NCBI GenBank assembly: GCA_035524335.1
Contig: DATKPE010000010.1
Location: 1 to 64,000, forward strand
Origin: DATKPE01 sp035524335
Lineage (GTDB): Bacteria > Bacteroidota > Ignavibacteria > UBA10030 > SZUA-254
Reading direction: 5' to 3'
DNA: 64,000 bases
Shown: piece after piece, positions 1-9,691 of the stretch
How positions within the stretch are numbered: position 1 is the first letter of the stretch
How the letters are laid out: every line of letters starts with the position of its first letter
Translations under genes and position numbers: made by a program
Notes under the pieces: model-generated
The model's input: the letters and a program-made list of their open reading frames with translations, nothing else
What the model was told of the DNA's origin: nothing
Database searches by the model: none

Positions 1-377
1 ACCTTGCTGATATCCGGGAACACGATCCTCGAGGAGGTGTCGAGAGAGCAGATCTGCCGGAATTCGGCCGCTCCCGCGGGCATCCGGCTTTCATTCACGG
101 TGAGTTCCGACCACGCGATCGATTCGGTGTACCTGCCCGCCGTATCGCGCTTCACGGTGCATGCGGCCTGGGCCGAATACCGGACGGTCTTGCGCCGGTC
201 TTTGTTCGTCGCCCGGAAACGGTAGACCAGCCGGTCTCCGTCGTGATAAATCCGGCGGAGAAAGGGCGCCGCGGGGGAGGAGCTTCCGCCTCCGCCATGC
301 ATCGGTGCCGGGTTCAGGCCGAGACAGGCCGCCAGACAGAGGGCGGGGAGGACGAGGGAAGTGAGATGACGGATCAC
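1..377 (-). CDS. Secreted protein of unknown function, 3' part cut by window edge
   Basis: Not recognised. Reading leftwards from a GTG at 377, the product opens with a typical signal peptide (basic MIRHL, a hydrophobic stretch to about residue 21, small residues and a Gly/Ser-rich linker) followed by a polar, beta-rich looking segment. A later ATG at 302 would remove the signal peptide, so the GTG is preferred, although only a weak AAGG lies upstream. The gene lies 134 bases behind the Ig-like lipoprotein gene on the same strand, so the two may be co-transcribed. The C-terminus is outside the window. A periplasmic or surface location is inferred from the signal peptide only. Confidence 0.6.
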   Translation of the reverse strand, partial: MIRHLTSLVLPALCLAACLGLNPAPMHGGGGSSSPAAPFLRRIYHDGDRLVYRFRATNKDRRKTVRYSAQAACTVKRDTAGRYTESIAWSELTVNESRMPAGAAEFRQICSLDTSSRIVFPDISK

Positions 378-511
378 GGGGACGTTTTTGCCTTGCTGTT
401 AATGATAATTCGCCGGGACCCGGGAAGTTCCGTACCCGGGAGCGGTGACGTACTGTCCTGCCGGCACTGCGATGCGCAACTGTTCGGAGAACTCATTTCC
501 CTTCTTCCGGC

Positions 512-1903
512 TCAATAGCCGGTCCGGAACGAAAATGTGTCGGGTGCGGCCAGATAATATCCGGCGATCGATTGAATGGAATCGGAAATGATGACCTGAT
601 AGGTCACTCCCGATCCGAGGATTGCGGTCGGGACGAAATAGGCGTAGATCTCCTTGCCCGGGGTCGTTCCCTCGCTGAAGGTCCATGTGTGTGCCGTCGC
701 GGGCGTCACGGTGACGTTGCCCGGTACCGTCAGCGTGTTGACCGCACCGGTGAAATCGAGCTCGATGATATCGTGCGTCGAGACATTCACCTCGCCGTTC
801 GCGGGGAGATGGGTCACGGCGAATTGTGCGGTGTGGAACTGGACGACGTACGGGGACGCAATGTGAAAGCCGTTGATGGTGCTCAGCACCGTGGAGAGGG
901 AAATCGTATAATCGGTGTTGGGGAGAAAATCGTTCAGCGCATGGAGCGATAATTCCGAACTGCCGGCCGAGGTGATCAGCGTGGTGGCCGGCGTGAAGCT
1001 GAATGCAGAATCGATGCTCGAGACCACCATCGGATAATTGAACGAAAGCCGGAATTGTGTCGAGAGGTTGACGTCCTGCAGACTGAAGACGCTCCGGGAG
1101 ATCACGATCGGCGGAACGGTGAACGACCGCTGAACGGCGCTGTGGATCGTGTTCTCCGCGCCATCGGCGGCGGACCCTGAGACCTCCACCGCGTATGAGG
1201 TTCCCGGGACGGTTTTCAGGGCGGTGTTGATCACCACGGAGGTCGAGTCGTAGGTGGTGTCGATGGTCACCGGACTCGAGACGCCGGGGGTGATCGATAC
1301 GGCAGAGGTGATCGGCTGGGACAGCTTGCTGTTGAAATAGACCGCGACGCTGTTCGGAATGAGCGTGTCGCCGTTGTTGAAGTTGAACGTCACGGCGCGG
1401 AAATAGGGCTCGGGCTTGAAGGAAAAGGTGTGGGTGGTGCCGAGGGGATTCCCCAGGTTGTCGGTGACCGATGCATCGATGGAGACCGTGTAGGTGGTGT
1501 TGATGTCGAAGAGCGCCGGTTTTCCCCCCTTTCGCATCACCACAAGGAAGGAAATGTTGTCTCCGTTCAGGATTTTCTGGGAAAGCACCTGGCAGTTGAC
1601 AGAATCCCGAAACCCGGAACAGGTGATCGTCGCGCTGTTGATCGTGGAGATGTCCATCGTTTTGCTGAAGTACACCGAAAAATGGGGATAGGTCGTGTCG
1701 GGCCGCGGGGTGTACAGGTTGTACGGCCCCGTTCCCCCGTTCGGAGGGAACGTCGAGATAATCGTCGGTTTGACCTCCGTCTGGATCGCGGGCGGGGAAC
1801 TGCTCCCCCAGTTGCAGTTCAGCGCTGACGCGGCAAGCGCGGCACAGACGATCGTGAGCAGAAGGGTCCGGAGCGGTCTGCTTCTCATGGTGCGGGACTG
1901 CAT
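512..1903 (-). CDS. Lipoprotein with repeated SbsA-type Ig-like domains
   Basis: 463 residues. The N-terminus has basic residues, a hydrophobic stretch and a lipobox-like SALNC around residue 29, so it is probably a lipoprotein. The remainder consists of about four Ig-like units in which a proline/glycine turn, a 'F(S/N)..M' strand and a closing 'FSF..' strand recur. This is the pattern of bacterial Ig-like domain 5 (SbsA type), common in surface proteins of Bacteroidota and relatives; the last unit ends in SFRTGY. No catalytic motif is visible. A surface or structural role is inferred. A second Met at residue 6 (1888) is an alternative start. Confidence 0.75.
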   Translation of the reverse strand: MQSRTMRSRPLRTLLLTIVCAALAASALNCNWGSSSPPAIQTEVKPTIISTFPPNGGTGPYNLYTPRPDTTYPHFSVYFSKTMDISTINSATITCSGFRDSVNCQVLSQKILNGDNISFLVVMRKGGKPALFDINTTYTVSIDASVTDNLGNPLGTTHTFSFKPEPYFRAVTFNFNNGDTLIPNSVAVYFNSKLSQPITSAVSITPGVSSPVTIDTTYDSTSVVINTALKTVPGTSYAVEVSGSAADGAENTIHSAVQRSFTVPPIVISRSVFSLQDVNLSTQFRLSFNYPMVVSSIDSAFSFTPATTLITSAGSSELSLHALNDFLPNTDYTISLSTVLSTINGFHIASPYVVQFHTAQFAVTHLPANGEVNVSTHDIIELDFTGAVNTLTVPGNVTVTPATAHTWTFSEGTTPGKEIYAYFVPTAILGSGVTYQVIISDSIQSIAGYYLAAPDTFSFRTGY

Positions 1904-1985
1904 ACGATGACTTTCTCAGATTCGACAGTGAGGGGAACCGCTTTAATATCGGTAAAACGGAAATGAACAGCAAACGCCCGATCCG

Positions 1986-2525
1986 TCATTCCCGGATGAG
2001 CGAGAGGAGATTGTCCTCGACGATGTAGAGAAGGGGGGCGACGGTCACGCCGGGATATCTCAGCCGCAGACGATTGACTTCGCTCAGGATAAAGTCCGTT
2101 TCGTTCCCGATTTCAAACATCGGGGCGTAGTGGTGAAAATGTTCCTCGGCCGATTCGCGTGTCCAGCCGGCGTTCCGGACAAGCCCCTGGATGAACTGCT
2201 CCTTGCGGGCAACGAGGTTCACCATGCCGCAGTGATTATGCCCCATCAGCGCTATGTGCCGGACGCCGCCGACGGCTATGGCATACGAAACCTTGAATTC
2301 ACTGTACCGGAGATTGGCCCCGCCGGACCGGATGATGTATGCGTAATTGTCGGGGATCCGGAGGTGCTTGCGATTGTCCATGCACATCCCGATGAGAAGG
2401 CGGGCGTTGGTGTAGGCGTCGAACGGCCGTCCCAGATTGTGATATTCGAGGAGGAGCCCGATCGGCGTATCTCTGTACGCGGGCGGGATATCGTCCCGGC
2501 GTGTGATGCTGTGTGTGCGATCCAT
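1986..2525 (-). CDS. Beta-class carbonic anhydrase
   Basis: 179 residues, cytoplasmic with no signal peptide. It should interconvert CO2 and bicarbonate. The beta-carbonic anhydrase zinc signature is visible: Cys, then the Asp-Arg pair in CMDNR near residue 48, and GHNHCGM near residue 95 supplying the HxxC pair. The spacing and the small size match the archaeal cab-like branch. An ATG at 2525 is preceded by GGAG at good spacing. It sits alone between two secreted-protein genes, about 1.6 kb from the carbamoyl-phosphate operon that also consumes bicarbonate or carbamate. A functional link between them is only a suggestion. Confidence 0.85.
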   Translation of the reverse strand: MDRTHSITRRDDIPPAYRDTPIGLLLEYHNLGRPFDAYTNARLLIGMCMDNRKHLRIPDNYAYIIRSGGANLRYSEFKVSYAIAVGGVRHIALMGHNHCGMVNLVARKEQFIQGLVRNAGWTRESAEEHFHHYAPMFEIGNETDFILSEVNRLRLRYPGVTVAPLLYIVEDNLLSLIRE

Positions 2526-2643
2526 GGTTTCTCCGTCGGATAAATTTCTTTCTGCCGGCGCTCCGCCGGGGGAAAATCGTTCGTATAATTAACGAGAATC
2601 GGGGCAGAAATCCAACAGAAGCTCCGCCTGCCGGACCGGTCGC

Positions 2644-3405
2644 CTATTCGGCCGGAAGAAAGAGCTTCACCGCCCCCGGCGAAAAGGAAGCCCGTTCGAG
2701 ATGCCCCATCGCGGAGCGGTTCGCGGTGATGAGATGCATGTGGAGATACGTGTCGTGGTGGGTAAAGATGCCCTGATGTTGTGTGGAGAAGAAACCGACG
2801 ATGTCTGCATCGGATGATGGGAGGTGAAAAATTCTCTCCCCCCGGTGTGCATCGTCAGGGGAGTGCACGGCGCTTCCCCGGGGAAGGTTGACGACATGCA
2901 CCACGGCTGAGTCGATCCGTCCGGAGAGCCTGAAGGCGAACGGTCTCCTGGCCGTGGCGGTGATCCGGTCAAGGTAGTGCTCAAGCGTCGGGAGAGAACG
3001 GACACTGTCCGGGAGACTGCTTTCGGTCCAGCGGCCGACGTTTGCGTAGACGAAGAACGGCGCTTTGATGCGAGGCATTTTCTTCACCAGCAATGTCGAA
3101 TCCGCCGCAATGGCGGCGACGAACGGTTCCCCGTCCAGGAGGGTGATTTCGCCGGTGAGGAACTCCACCGGGCCGACGCCGTAGAGGTGGGATTTGTCTG
3201 CGATGGTGTCGAGATCGATCGTTCCGGCGAGCTCGCCGCGCCACATGACGTTCCGCATCGCACCGGTGTAGTGCACGTCGGAGGTCGGCCGGCGATCCGG
3301 CTGATGCGGAGTGCGGGAGCAGGACGCGACGAGAAAAGCGGCCGCGAGTACGACGGGCGGGCCGATGCGAAACCGGAGGAGAAATGAATGAACGGAATCT
3401 GCCAT
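2644..3405 (-). CDS. Acetolactate-decarboxylase-like lipoprotein
   Basis: 253 residues. The fold family is alpha-acetolactate decarboxylase, which turns 2-acetolactate into acetoin. Visible family features are the 'EFLTGEITLLDGEPF' strand near residue 80 and the zinc site in 'YLHMHLITANRS..GH', where three His have the HxH-x10-H spacing of the known enzyme, with a Glu soon after. Unlike textbook BudA/AldC, it begins with a basic/hydrophobic segment ending in LVASC, a lipobox, so it is probably exported and anchored. No acetolactate synthase gene lies nearby. AGGG precedes the ATG. It may be a true exported decarboxylase or a family member with another substrate. Confidence 0.75.
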   Translation of the reverse strand: MADSVHSFLLRFRIGPPVVLAAAFLVASCSRTPHQPDRRPTSDVHYTGAMRNVMWRGELAGTIDLDTIADKSHLYGVGPVEFLTGEITLLDGEPFVAAIAADSTLLVKKMPRIKAPFFVYANVGRWTESSLPDSVRSLPTLEHYLDRITATARRPFAFRLSGRIDSAVVHVVNLPRGSAVHSPDDAHRGERIFHLPSSDADIVGFFSTQHQGIFTHHDTYLHMHLITANRSAMGHLERASFSPGAVKLFLPAE

Positions 3406-3574
3406 GTTCAGCCCTGTCAGTTGACATGAAATAAATAAATCCGTCCCGGTTGGCGGAGCTCATCCGGTGATGGCGGGATCGATCGATGTGCGGTCACAAT
3501 GACGGAAGGAATTGCCTCTCGCGGACGAGTTTAGTAACTTGCCGGACAGCTCCCGTCCATCGGAATACCGGGAT

Positions 3575-3865
3575 CTATTCTGAAAATTCGACGTTGTCGC
3601 TGAATTTTTCCCCGGCTTCCTTCTGGGAGACTTTGCGGAACCGCGATGTTTCGGAAAGATAGTTCATGATGGTTTCCTCGTCTTCCGGATCAACCTCGAC
3701 CCAGCTGTCGGCTTCCTCGTCGAAGCGCATCCAGCCGATGAACGGCATGAAATGGTCCTGGCCGATTTTGACGCAGAGGCTGTTCTCATTGTCGGGTGCG
3801 GGAGCAAGTTCCGCCGCGTCGTCGAATGCCGCGAGATGCTCGATGGTTGTTTCGATATATTTCAT
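3575..3865 (-). CDS. Small acidic hypothetical protein
   Basis: Not recognised. 96 residues, strongly acidic (runs such as DPEDEE), with no signal peptide, membrane segment or metal motif. The frame can be opened upstream with a TTG at 3886, but AAAGGAG lies six bases before the ATG at 3865, so this start is chosen. It is divergent from the sigma-54-driven operon that begins at 4170, and the intervening 300 bases could serve both. Confidence 0.6.
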   Translation of the reverse strand: MKYIETTIEHLAAFDDAAELAPAPDNENSLCVKIGQDHFMPFIGWMRFDEEADSWVEVDPEDEETIMNYLSETSRFRKVSQKEAGEKFSDNVEFSE

Positions 3866-4169
3866 CACAAACTCCTTTCGGTTCAATGTAGAGACTCTTG
3901 CGGAAATTCACAATAGAATCGGCAGACTATCCAAAAAAGCCTCATATTTCAGCGGGATTTCATTATCAGACCTGAAAAAAGAACAGGTAATAGGAAAGGG
4001 TCATTCTCAACCTGTTTACAATTTCAAAAAAAGTCAGAGTTTAAATTGATATTTCGGCGGTTATGCGTGGCATAAACATTGCGGCCAGGGACTGAAAAGG
4101 ATTGAAGCGGGGGATACCTCTGTCTGATCAGATGAATCCCCGCATGGAATAACAGAAAAGGAGAAGCTT
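3866..4169. other. Divergent intergenic region with sigma-54 promoter
   Basis: About 300 bases, clearly more A+T-rich than the genes. It holds the sigma-54-type promoter at 4068, a group of ACCTG/CAGGT half-sites at 3970, 3984 and 4010, and an A-rich segment at 4020-4036 repeated before the cytochrome operon at 21040. No open reading frame with a plausible start is seen. Confidence 0.5.
4068..4083 (+). promoter_or_regulatory. Sigma-54 promoter of the carbamoyltransferase operon
   Basis: TGGCATAAACATTGC matches the -24 TGGC / -12 TTGC consensus with the required GG-N10-GC spacing. The predicted transcript start is near 4094, leaving a leader of about 75 bases before the ATG at 4170, which has AAAGGAG upstream. 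Three ACCTG-type half-sites about 85-125 bases upstream of the start could be the activator site (inference). Confidence 0.75.
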
Positions 4170-5522
4170 ATGGCACGCATACGGACTATAATCATGGGGG
4201 CGGCCGGACGCGACTTTCATAATTTCAATACGGTCTACCGGGACAACCCGGCGTACGACGTCATCGCTTTCACCGCAACGCAGATACCCAACATCGAGGG
4301 AAGAAAATATCCCGGCCAGCTTTCAGGCAAGCTGTACCCCGACGGCATTCCGATCCATCCGGAATCCGACCTCCCCGCGCTGATCAGAGATCAGGCCATC
4401 GAAGAGGTCGTCTTTTCCTACTCGGATGTCTCCTTCAACTACATCATGACCAAGGCGTCGCAAGTGAGCGCCGCGGGTGCGCATTTCAAGATCCTCGGCG
4501 TCCAGCCGACGATGCTGAAGACGCACGTTCCGGTCATTGCGGTCGTCGCCGTCAGAACCGGCTCCGGCAAGAGCCAGACCTCCAGAAAGGTCTGCGATCT
4601 GCTGAGGGCGCAGGGCAAGAAAGTGGTGGCCATCCGCCACCCGATGCCGTACGGCGATCTCGTGAAGCAGAAGGTTCAGCGGTATGAGAAACTCGAGGAT
4701 CTCGTCCGCCACGAATGCACCGTGGAGGAAATGGAAGAATATGAACCGCACATCGTGAACGGAACGATCATCTACTCCGGAGTCGATTATGAGGCGATCC
4801 TCCGCGAAGCCGAAAAGGAGGCCGACGTCATCGTGTGGGACGGCGGCAACAACGACACCTCCTTCTACCGTCCCGATCTCACCATTACGGTCGTCGATCC
4901 GCACCGTCCGGGGCATGAATCGAGCTATTACCCGGGCATGACGAACGTCCTGCTGGCCGACGTGGTCGTGATCAACAAGGTGGAGACGGCGCCGAGGGAA
5001 AAAATCGACATCGTCCGGAACAACGTCCATGCGCTCAATCCCGGCGCCACGATCATCGAGGCCGCGTCACCGATCAGCGTTTCGGATGAGTCGGTCATCC
5101 GCGGCAAGCGGGTGCTCGTCGTGGAGGACGGCCCGACCCTGACGCACGGCGAGATGTCGTACGGAGCCGGCGTCATTGCCGCCAACAAGTACGGGGCGGA
5201 CAAGCTCATCGATCCCCGGCCGTGGGTTGTCAATACGATCGCCGAGACGTTCCGCAAATACCCGAATATCGGCAAACTCCTCCCCGCCATGGGATACGGA
5301 GGCCAGCAGGTGCGGGATCTCGAGACGACGATCAACAGGATCGACTGTGACAGCGTCATCATCGGTACGCCGATCGACCTCCGCCGCATCATCCGCATCA
5401 ACAAACCGTCGGTACGGGTGAAATACGACCTGGCGGAAATCACGAGGCCCGATCTTGCCGACGTCCTTACAAAGTTTTTCATCAACCTGAAGAAGAAGGA
5501 ACATGCATATGATGAAGCGTGA
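4170..5522 (+). CDS. Cyclic 2,3-diphosphoglycerate synthetase-like GTPase
   Basis: 450 residues. It resembles the archaeal cyclic 2,3-diphosphoglycerate synthetase family (predicted GTPase, COG2403 type). An N-terminal Rossmann-like part (MGAAGRDFHNFN at residue 9) precedes a P-loop ATPase domain with TGSGKSQTS at residues 130-138 and a Walker B-like VIVWDGGNND around residue 225. In archaea the enzyme makes the thermoprotectant cyclic 2,3-bisphosphoglycerate; the many bacterial homologues have no proven role. The stop overlaps the start region of the carbamoyltransferase gene, so the two are translationally coupled. This neighbourhood hints at a role tied to carbamoyl phosphate or another acyl phosphate rather than to osmolyte synthesis (inference). 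AAAGGAG precedes the ATG. Confidence 0.8.
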   Translation: MARIRTIIMGAAGRDFHNFNTVYRDNPAYDVIAFTATQIPNIEGRKYPGQLSGKLYPDGIPIHPESDLPALIRDQAIEEVVFSYSDVSFNYIMTKASQVSAAGAHFKILGVQPTMLKTHVPVIAVVAVRTGSGKSQTSRKVCDLLRAQGKKVVAIRHPMPYGDLVKQKVQRYEKLEDLVRHECTVEEMEEYEPHIVNGTIIYSGVDYEAILREAEKEADVIVWDGGNNDTSFYRPDLTITVVDPHRPGHESSYYPGMTNVLLADVVVINKVETAPREKIDIVRNNVHALNPGATIIEAASPISVSDESVIRGKRVLVVEDGPTLTHGEMSYGAGVIAANKYGADKLIDPRPWVVNTIAETFRKYPNIGKLLPAMGYGGQQVRDLETTINRIDCDSVIIGTPIDLRRIIRINKPSVRVKYDLAEITRPDLADVLTKFFINLKKKEHAYDEA

Positions 5523-6432
5523 TTTTCTCGGAATCGCAGACTGGCCCGCCGACGAACTGGCGCGGATGCTCGAACTTTCGAAAAAAGTGAAACAGTATCC
5601 CGCCAACTACCACAGCGTCCTCCAGGGCAAGTCGCTGGCGATGATCTTCGAGAAGCAGTCTCTGCGGACGCATGTCACCTTCGATATCGCCCTGCATCAG
5701 CTCGGCGCACACGGGGTCTATCTCACGCAGGCCGACATTTCCCTCGGGAAGCGCGAGTCCGTCTACGACACGGCAAAGAATCTTGAACGCTGGGTCGATG
5801 GTGTCGTCGTCCGCACGTTTGCCCACAAGACCTGCGTCGATCTCGCCGGGGCGATGCGCGTTCCGGTTATCAATGCGCTCACCGATCTCGAGCACCCCTG
5901 CCAGGCCATCGGCGATTTTCTCACCATCATCGAGAAGATCGGTCCGGTGAAGGGGAAAAAGCTGGTGTTCGTCGGCGACGGGAACAATGTCTGTCACTCC
6001 CTCATGCTCCTCGCGGCAAAGACGGGGATGAATTTTGTCGCCGCCACTCCGCGCGGCTATGAACCCGACATGAACGTTTTCAAACTCGCTTCCGATGCCC
6101 TCAAGGGGTCGGACGCCCGGATCGACATCAATCATAACCCGAAGGACGCGGTGAAACATGCCGATGTTATCTACACCGATGTCTGGACGAGCATGGGACA
6201 GGAGAACGAGCGCGAGGAACGCCTGCAGGCATTTGCCGAATTTCAGGTGAACGGGGCCTTGATGGCCGCGGCGAAAAACCGGGCCCTGTTCATGCACTGC
6301 CTCCCCGCGCACCGCGGTGAGGAAGTGACCGACGAGGTGATGGACGGCGCACATTCGGTCGTGTTTGATCAGGCGGAAAACCGTCTTCATTCTGAAAAAG
6401 CGGTCCTCTGTACGCTTCTCCATGGCATCTGA
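5509..6432 (+). CDS. argF: Ornithine carbamoyltransferase
   Basis: 307 residues. It transfers the carbamoyl group between carbamoyl phosphate and ornithine/citrulline. The C-terminal HCLPAHRGEEV, the ornithine loop DVWTSMGQE and HPCQA are all diagnostic of ornithine carbamoyltransferase. The carbamoyl-phosphate loop reads KQSLRTHVTFD: Ser-Leu replaces Ser-Thr, as in many homologues, but the last Arg of the usual STRTR is His. Three ATGs cluster at 5503, 5509 and 5512; AAGGA lies 8 bases before the second, which is used here. The gene overlaps carbamate kinase by 11 bases. With a kinase next door and no biosynthetic arg genes in view, either the catabolic (citrulline to ATP) or the anabolic direction is possible. 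Confidence 0.85.
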   Translation: MMKRDFLGIADWPADELARMLELSKKVKQYPANYHSVLQGKSLAMIFEKQSLRTHVTFDIALHQLGAHGVYLTQADISLGKRESVYDTAKNLERWVDGVVVRTFAHKTCVDLAGAMRVPVINALTDLEHPCQAIGDFLTIIEKIGPVKGKKLVFVGDGNNVCHSLMLLAAKTGMNFVAATPRGYEPDMNVFKLASDALKGSDARIDINHNPKDAVKHADVIYTDVWTSMGQENEREERLQAFAEFQVNGALMAAAKNRALFMHCLPAHRGEEVTDEVMDGAHSVVFDQAENRLHSEKAVLCTLLHGI

Positions 6433-7402
6433 GCGGCAGAGAACGCTCCTGATCGCGGTCGGGGGCAATTCCCTGATCCGCGCAGGACAGAAAGGCACAA
6501 TTCCCGAACAGATGGAGAACGCACGGGAGATCTCCCGGTGCGTCGCACATCTGGTCGCTCGGGGCTATGCCGTCGTCCTCACTCACGGAAACGGGCCGCA
6601 GGTCGGAGCCCAGCTTCTCCGTTCGGAATCGGGCGCCTCGCAGACTTATACCCTTCCCCTCGACGTCTGCGTCGCCATGACCCAGGGTGAAATCGGCTTC
6701 ATTCTCACCGCGGCGCTCCAGGAGGCGCTCAGGGACGCCGGGGTCTGTGTTCCGGTGGTTCCAATCGTGACCCAGGTGCTGGTTGACGGCGCCGACCGCG
6801 CCTTCACCCACCCGACCAAGCCGATCGGGCCGTTCTATACGGAAGAGACCGCCGAGCGGAAAAAAAAGGATCTCGGCTGGTCGGTGGTGGAGGATGCGTC
6901 CCGGGGATACCGTCGCGTTGTGGCATCTCCCGCGCCGGTCAGCATCATTGGAATCGATGTCATCTCAAAATGTCTCGCCGCAGGCATGATCGTCATCGCG
7001 GTCGGCGGCGGCGGCATTCCGGTGGTCGCCGAGGAGGGGGCGATACGGGGAGTGGAAGCGGTGATCGACAAGGATCGTGCCTCGGCTCTCCTTGCCCTTC
7101 AGCTGAAACTCGAACGTATGGTGATTTCCACCGACGTCGACCGTGTCTACCTCCGGTACAAGACGCCGAAGCAGGAAGCTCTCGGGGTGCTGACCTACGA
7201 TGACGCCTATCGGTACCTCAACGTCGGGCATTTCTCCGAGGGGAGCATGAAGCCGAAGATCGAGGCGGCACTGCAGTTTCTGCATGGAGGCGGCAGGGAA
7301 GCGATCATCACGAACCCTGCGAACCTCCTTGCGGCACTTGAGGGGAATGCCGGAACCAGAATCATCTGTCAGGATCATTATGAAACCGCGCCACATCATT
7401 GA
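6422..7402 (+). CDS. arcC: Carbamate kinase
   Basis: 326 residues, close to the usual 310-320. It interconverts carbamoyl phosphate + ADP and carbamate + ATP. The amino-acid-kinase fold is shown by AVGGNSLIRAGQKGT at the N-terminus, THGNGPQVG, the 'GGGGIPVV' loop near residue 200, and a later 'VISTDVDRVYL' strand. The frame extends upstream, but ATG 6422 gives the normal N-terminus, starting 11 bases inside the carbamoyltransferase gene. It is co-transcribed between argF and pyrB. It could supply carbamoyl phosphate from ammonia and bicarbonate for both transferases, or harvest ATP from citrulline breakdown. Confidence 0.88.
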   Translation: MASERQRTLLIAVGGNSLIRAGQKGTIPEQMENAREISRCVAHLVARGYAVVLTHGNGPQVGAQLLRSESGASQTYTLPLDVCVAMTQGEIGFILTAALQEALRDAGVCVPVVPIVTQVLVDGADRAFTHPTKPIGPFYTEETAERKKKDLGWSVVEDASRGYRRVVASPAPVSIIGIDVISKCLAAGMIVIAVGGGGIPVVAEEGAIRGVEAVIDKDRASALLALQLKLERMVISTDVDRVYLRYKTPKQEALGVLTYDDAYRYLNVGHFSEGSMKPKIEAALQFLHGGGREAIITNPANLLAALEGNAGTRIICQDHYETAPHH

Positions 7403-8300
7403 TTCGGAGCAGTTCACGCTCCCGATGCTCAAGGGGATTTTCGACCTTGCGGACAGGATGGAACTTGTCGTCGCCCGCGGGGGGACCCGCGATTATGAGG
7501 GAAAAATCATGGCGTCGCTCTTTTACCAGCCCTCCACCCGCACCCGGTTTTCGTTCGAGGCGGCGATGCTGAGACTGGGAGGGCGGACAATTTCCACGGA
7601 ACGCGCGGAGGAATTTTCATCCGTCGTGATGGGGGAGACGCTCGAGGATACCATCAGGGTGGTGGGCAATTATGCCGATGTCATCGTCCTCCGCCACAAT
7701 GAAATCGGCGGCGCCAGGCGCGCGGCGGAAGTGTCTGCCGTGCCGGTCGTCAACGCCGGCGACGGGAAGGGGGGACAGCACCCGACCCAGGCGCTTCTCG
7801 ACCTCTATACTATATATAAGGAACTTCACGCCGTCGAAGGGGTGAAAGTTGCCATGGTCGGCAACCTGGCCGACGGACGGACGGTGCGGTCTCTCGCCTA
7901 TCTGCTCGGAAAATACGAGCGCGTGAAGCTGTACTTCGTCGCACCGCCGGAGCTCCAGATCAAGAAAGATGTCCAGGAGTTCCTCACCCGGCAGAATGTC
8001 TGGTTCACCATCGAAAACGATCTGAGACGCGTTCTTCCTGAAATTGACGTTGTGTACAGCACCCGCATAGAACGGGAGCTCCTTCAGAAGAGCGGCGGAC
8101 CGGAGGGCGATGCGCCGTGGTTTTACATCGACCGGTCGGCACTGTCCCGGCTTCCGGCGAAAGCGCTCATCATGCATCCACTGCCGCGGGCGAACGAGAT
8201 TGCCCCGGACGTCGACGGGGATCCCCGCGCCGCATATTTCCGCCAGACGCGCTACGGCGTGTTTGTCCGCATGGCCCTCCTGGCGTCCATCCTCGACTGA
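7380..8300 (+). CDS. pyrB: Aspartate carbamoyltransferase, catalytic chain
   Basis: 306 residues, the usual catalytic-chain length. It makes carbamoyl-aspartate, the committed step of pyrimidine synthesis. Visible motifs are the carbamoyl-phosphate loop YQPSTRTRFSFE at about residue 47, GGQHPTQALLDLYTI, and a C-terminal MHPLPRANEI. No regulatory chain (pyrI) follows. The frame is open upstream, but the ATG at 7380, 23 bases inside carbamate kinase, gives the family N-terminus. It is the last gene of the operon: a good terminator lies 38 bases after the stop. Finding both transferases beside a carbamate kinase is unusual. Confidence 0.88.
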   Translation: MKPRHIIDSEQFTLPMLKGIFDLADRMELVVARGGTRDYEGKIMASLFYQPSTRTRFSFEAAMLRLGGRTISTERAEEFSSVVMGETLEDTIRVVGNYADVIVLRHNEIGGARRAAEVSAVPVVNAGDGKGGQHPTQALLDLYTIYKELHAVEGVKVAMVGNLADGRTVRSLAYLLGKYERVKLYFVAPPELQIKKDVQEFLTRQNVWFTIENDLRRVLPEIDVVYSTRIERELLQKSGGPEGDAPWFYIDRSALSRLPAKALIMHPLPRANEIAPDVDGDPRAAYFRQTRYGVFVRMALLASILD

Positions 8301-8337
8301 ACTTTTCCTGCCGGACGCCTCTTTCCCCCATGGGCAA

Positions 8338-8369
8338 TATCGGATGTAATTGTCCGATAGATTTTTTTT
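8338..8369 (+). terminator. Rho-independent terminator after pyrB
   Basis: TATCGGA and TCCGATA form a 7-bp stem around an 8-base loop, followed directly by a run of Ts. It closes the 4.2-8.3 kb operon. Confidence 0.8.
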
Positions 8370-8390
8370 AAGACGATTTTGGGAGCATTT

Positions 8391-8411
8391 TCACCGGTGA
8401 TGTATTATATT
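8391..8411 (+). promoter_or_regulatory. Possible promoter and operator of the hydrogenase operon
   Basis: A perfect 10-base palindrome TCACCGGTGA (8391-8400) lies just before an A+T-rich TATTATATTT that could be a -10 element. No convincing -35 is present. It is the only such site in the 215 bases between pyrB and hydB. Low confidence. Confidence 0.3.
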
Positions 8412-8515
8412 TCCTCTCACTGCCCCTGTGCATCGGAGCGAGTCCGTTCTGATCTGTCACCGGAACGGGTCGTCTGCAGAAGGCGTTGAACATTCCACCA
8501 TGTAAAGGATGAACC

Positions 8516-9677
<1,162 letters not shown>

Positions 9678-9691
<14 letters not shown>

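Noticed and set aside
399..1973. A 524-codon minus-strand frame overlapping the Ig-like lipoprotein in another register
   Set aside because: The 512-1903 frame has a signal peptide and Ig-like repeats; the longer one is compositionally odd (many His and Arg) and runs past both ends.
5509..6432. Assignment of the first transferase to the YgeW/knotted carbamoyltransferase type seen beside some carbamate kinases
   Set aside because: HCLPAHRGEEV and DVWTSMGQE are those of true ornithine carbamoyltransferase.
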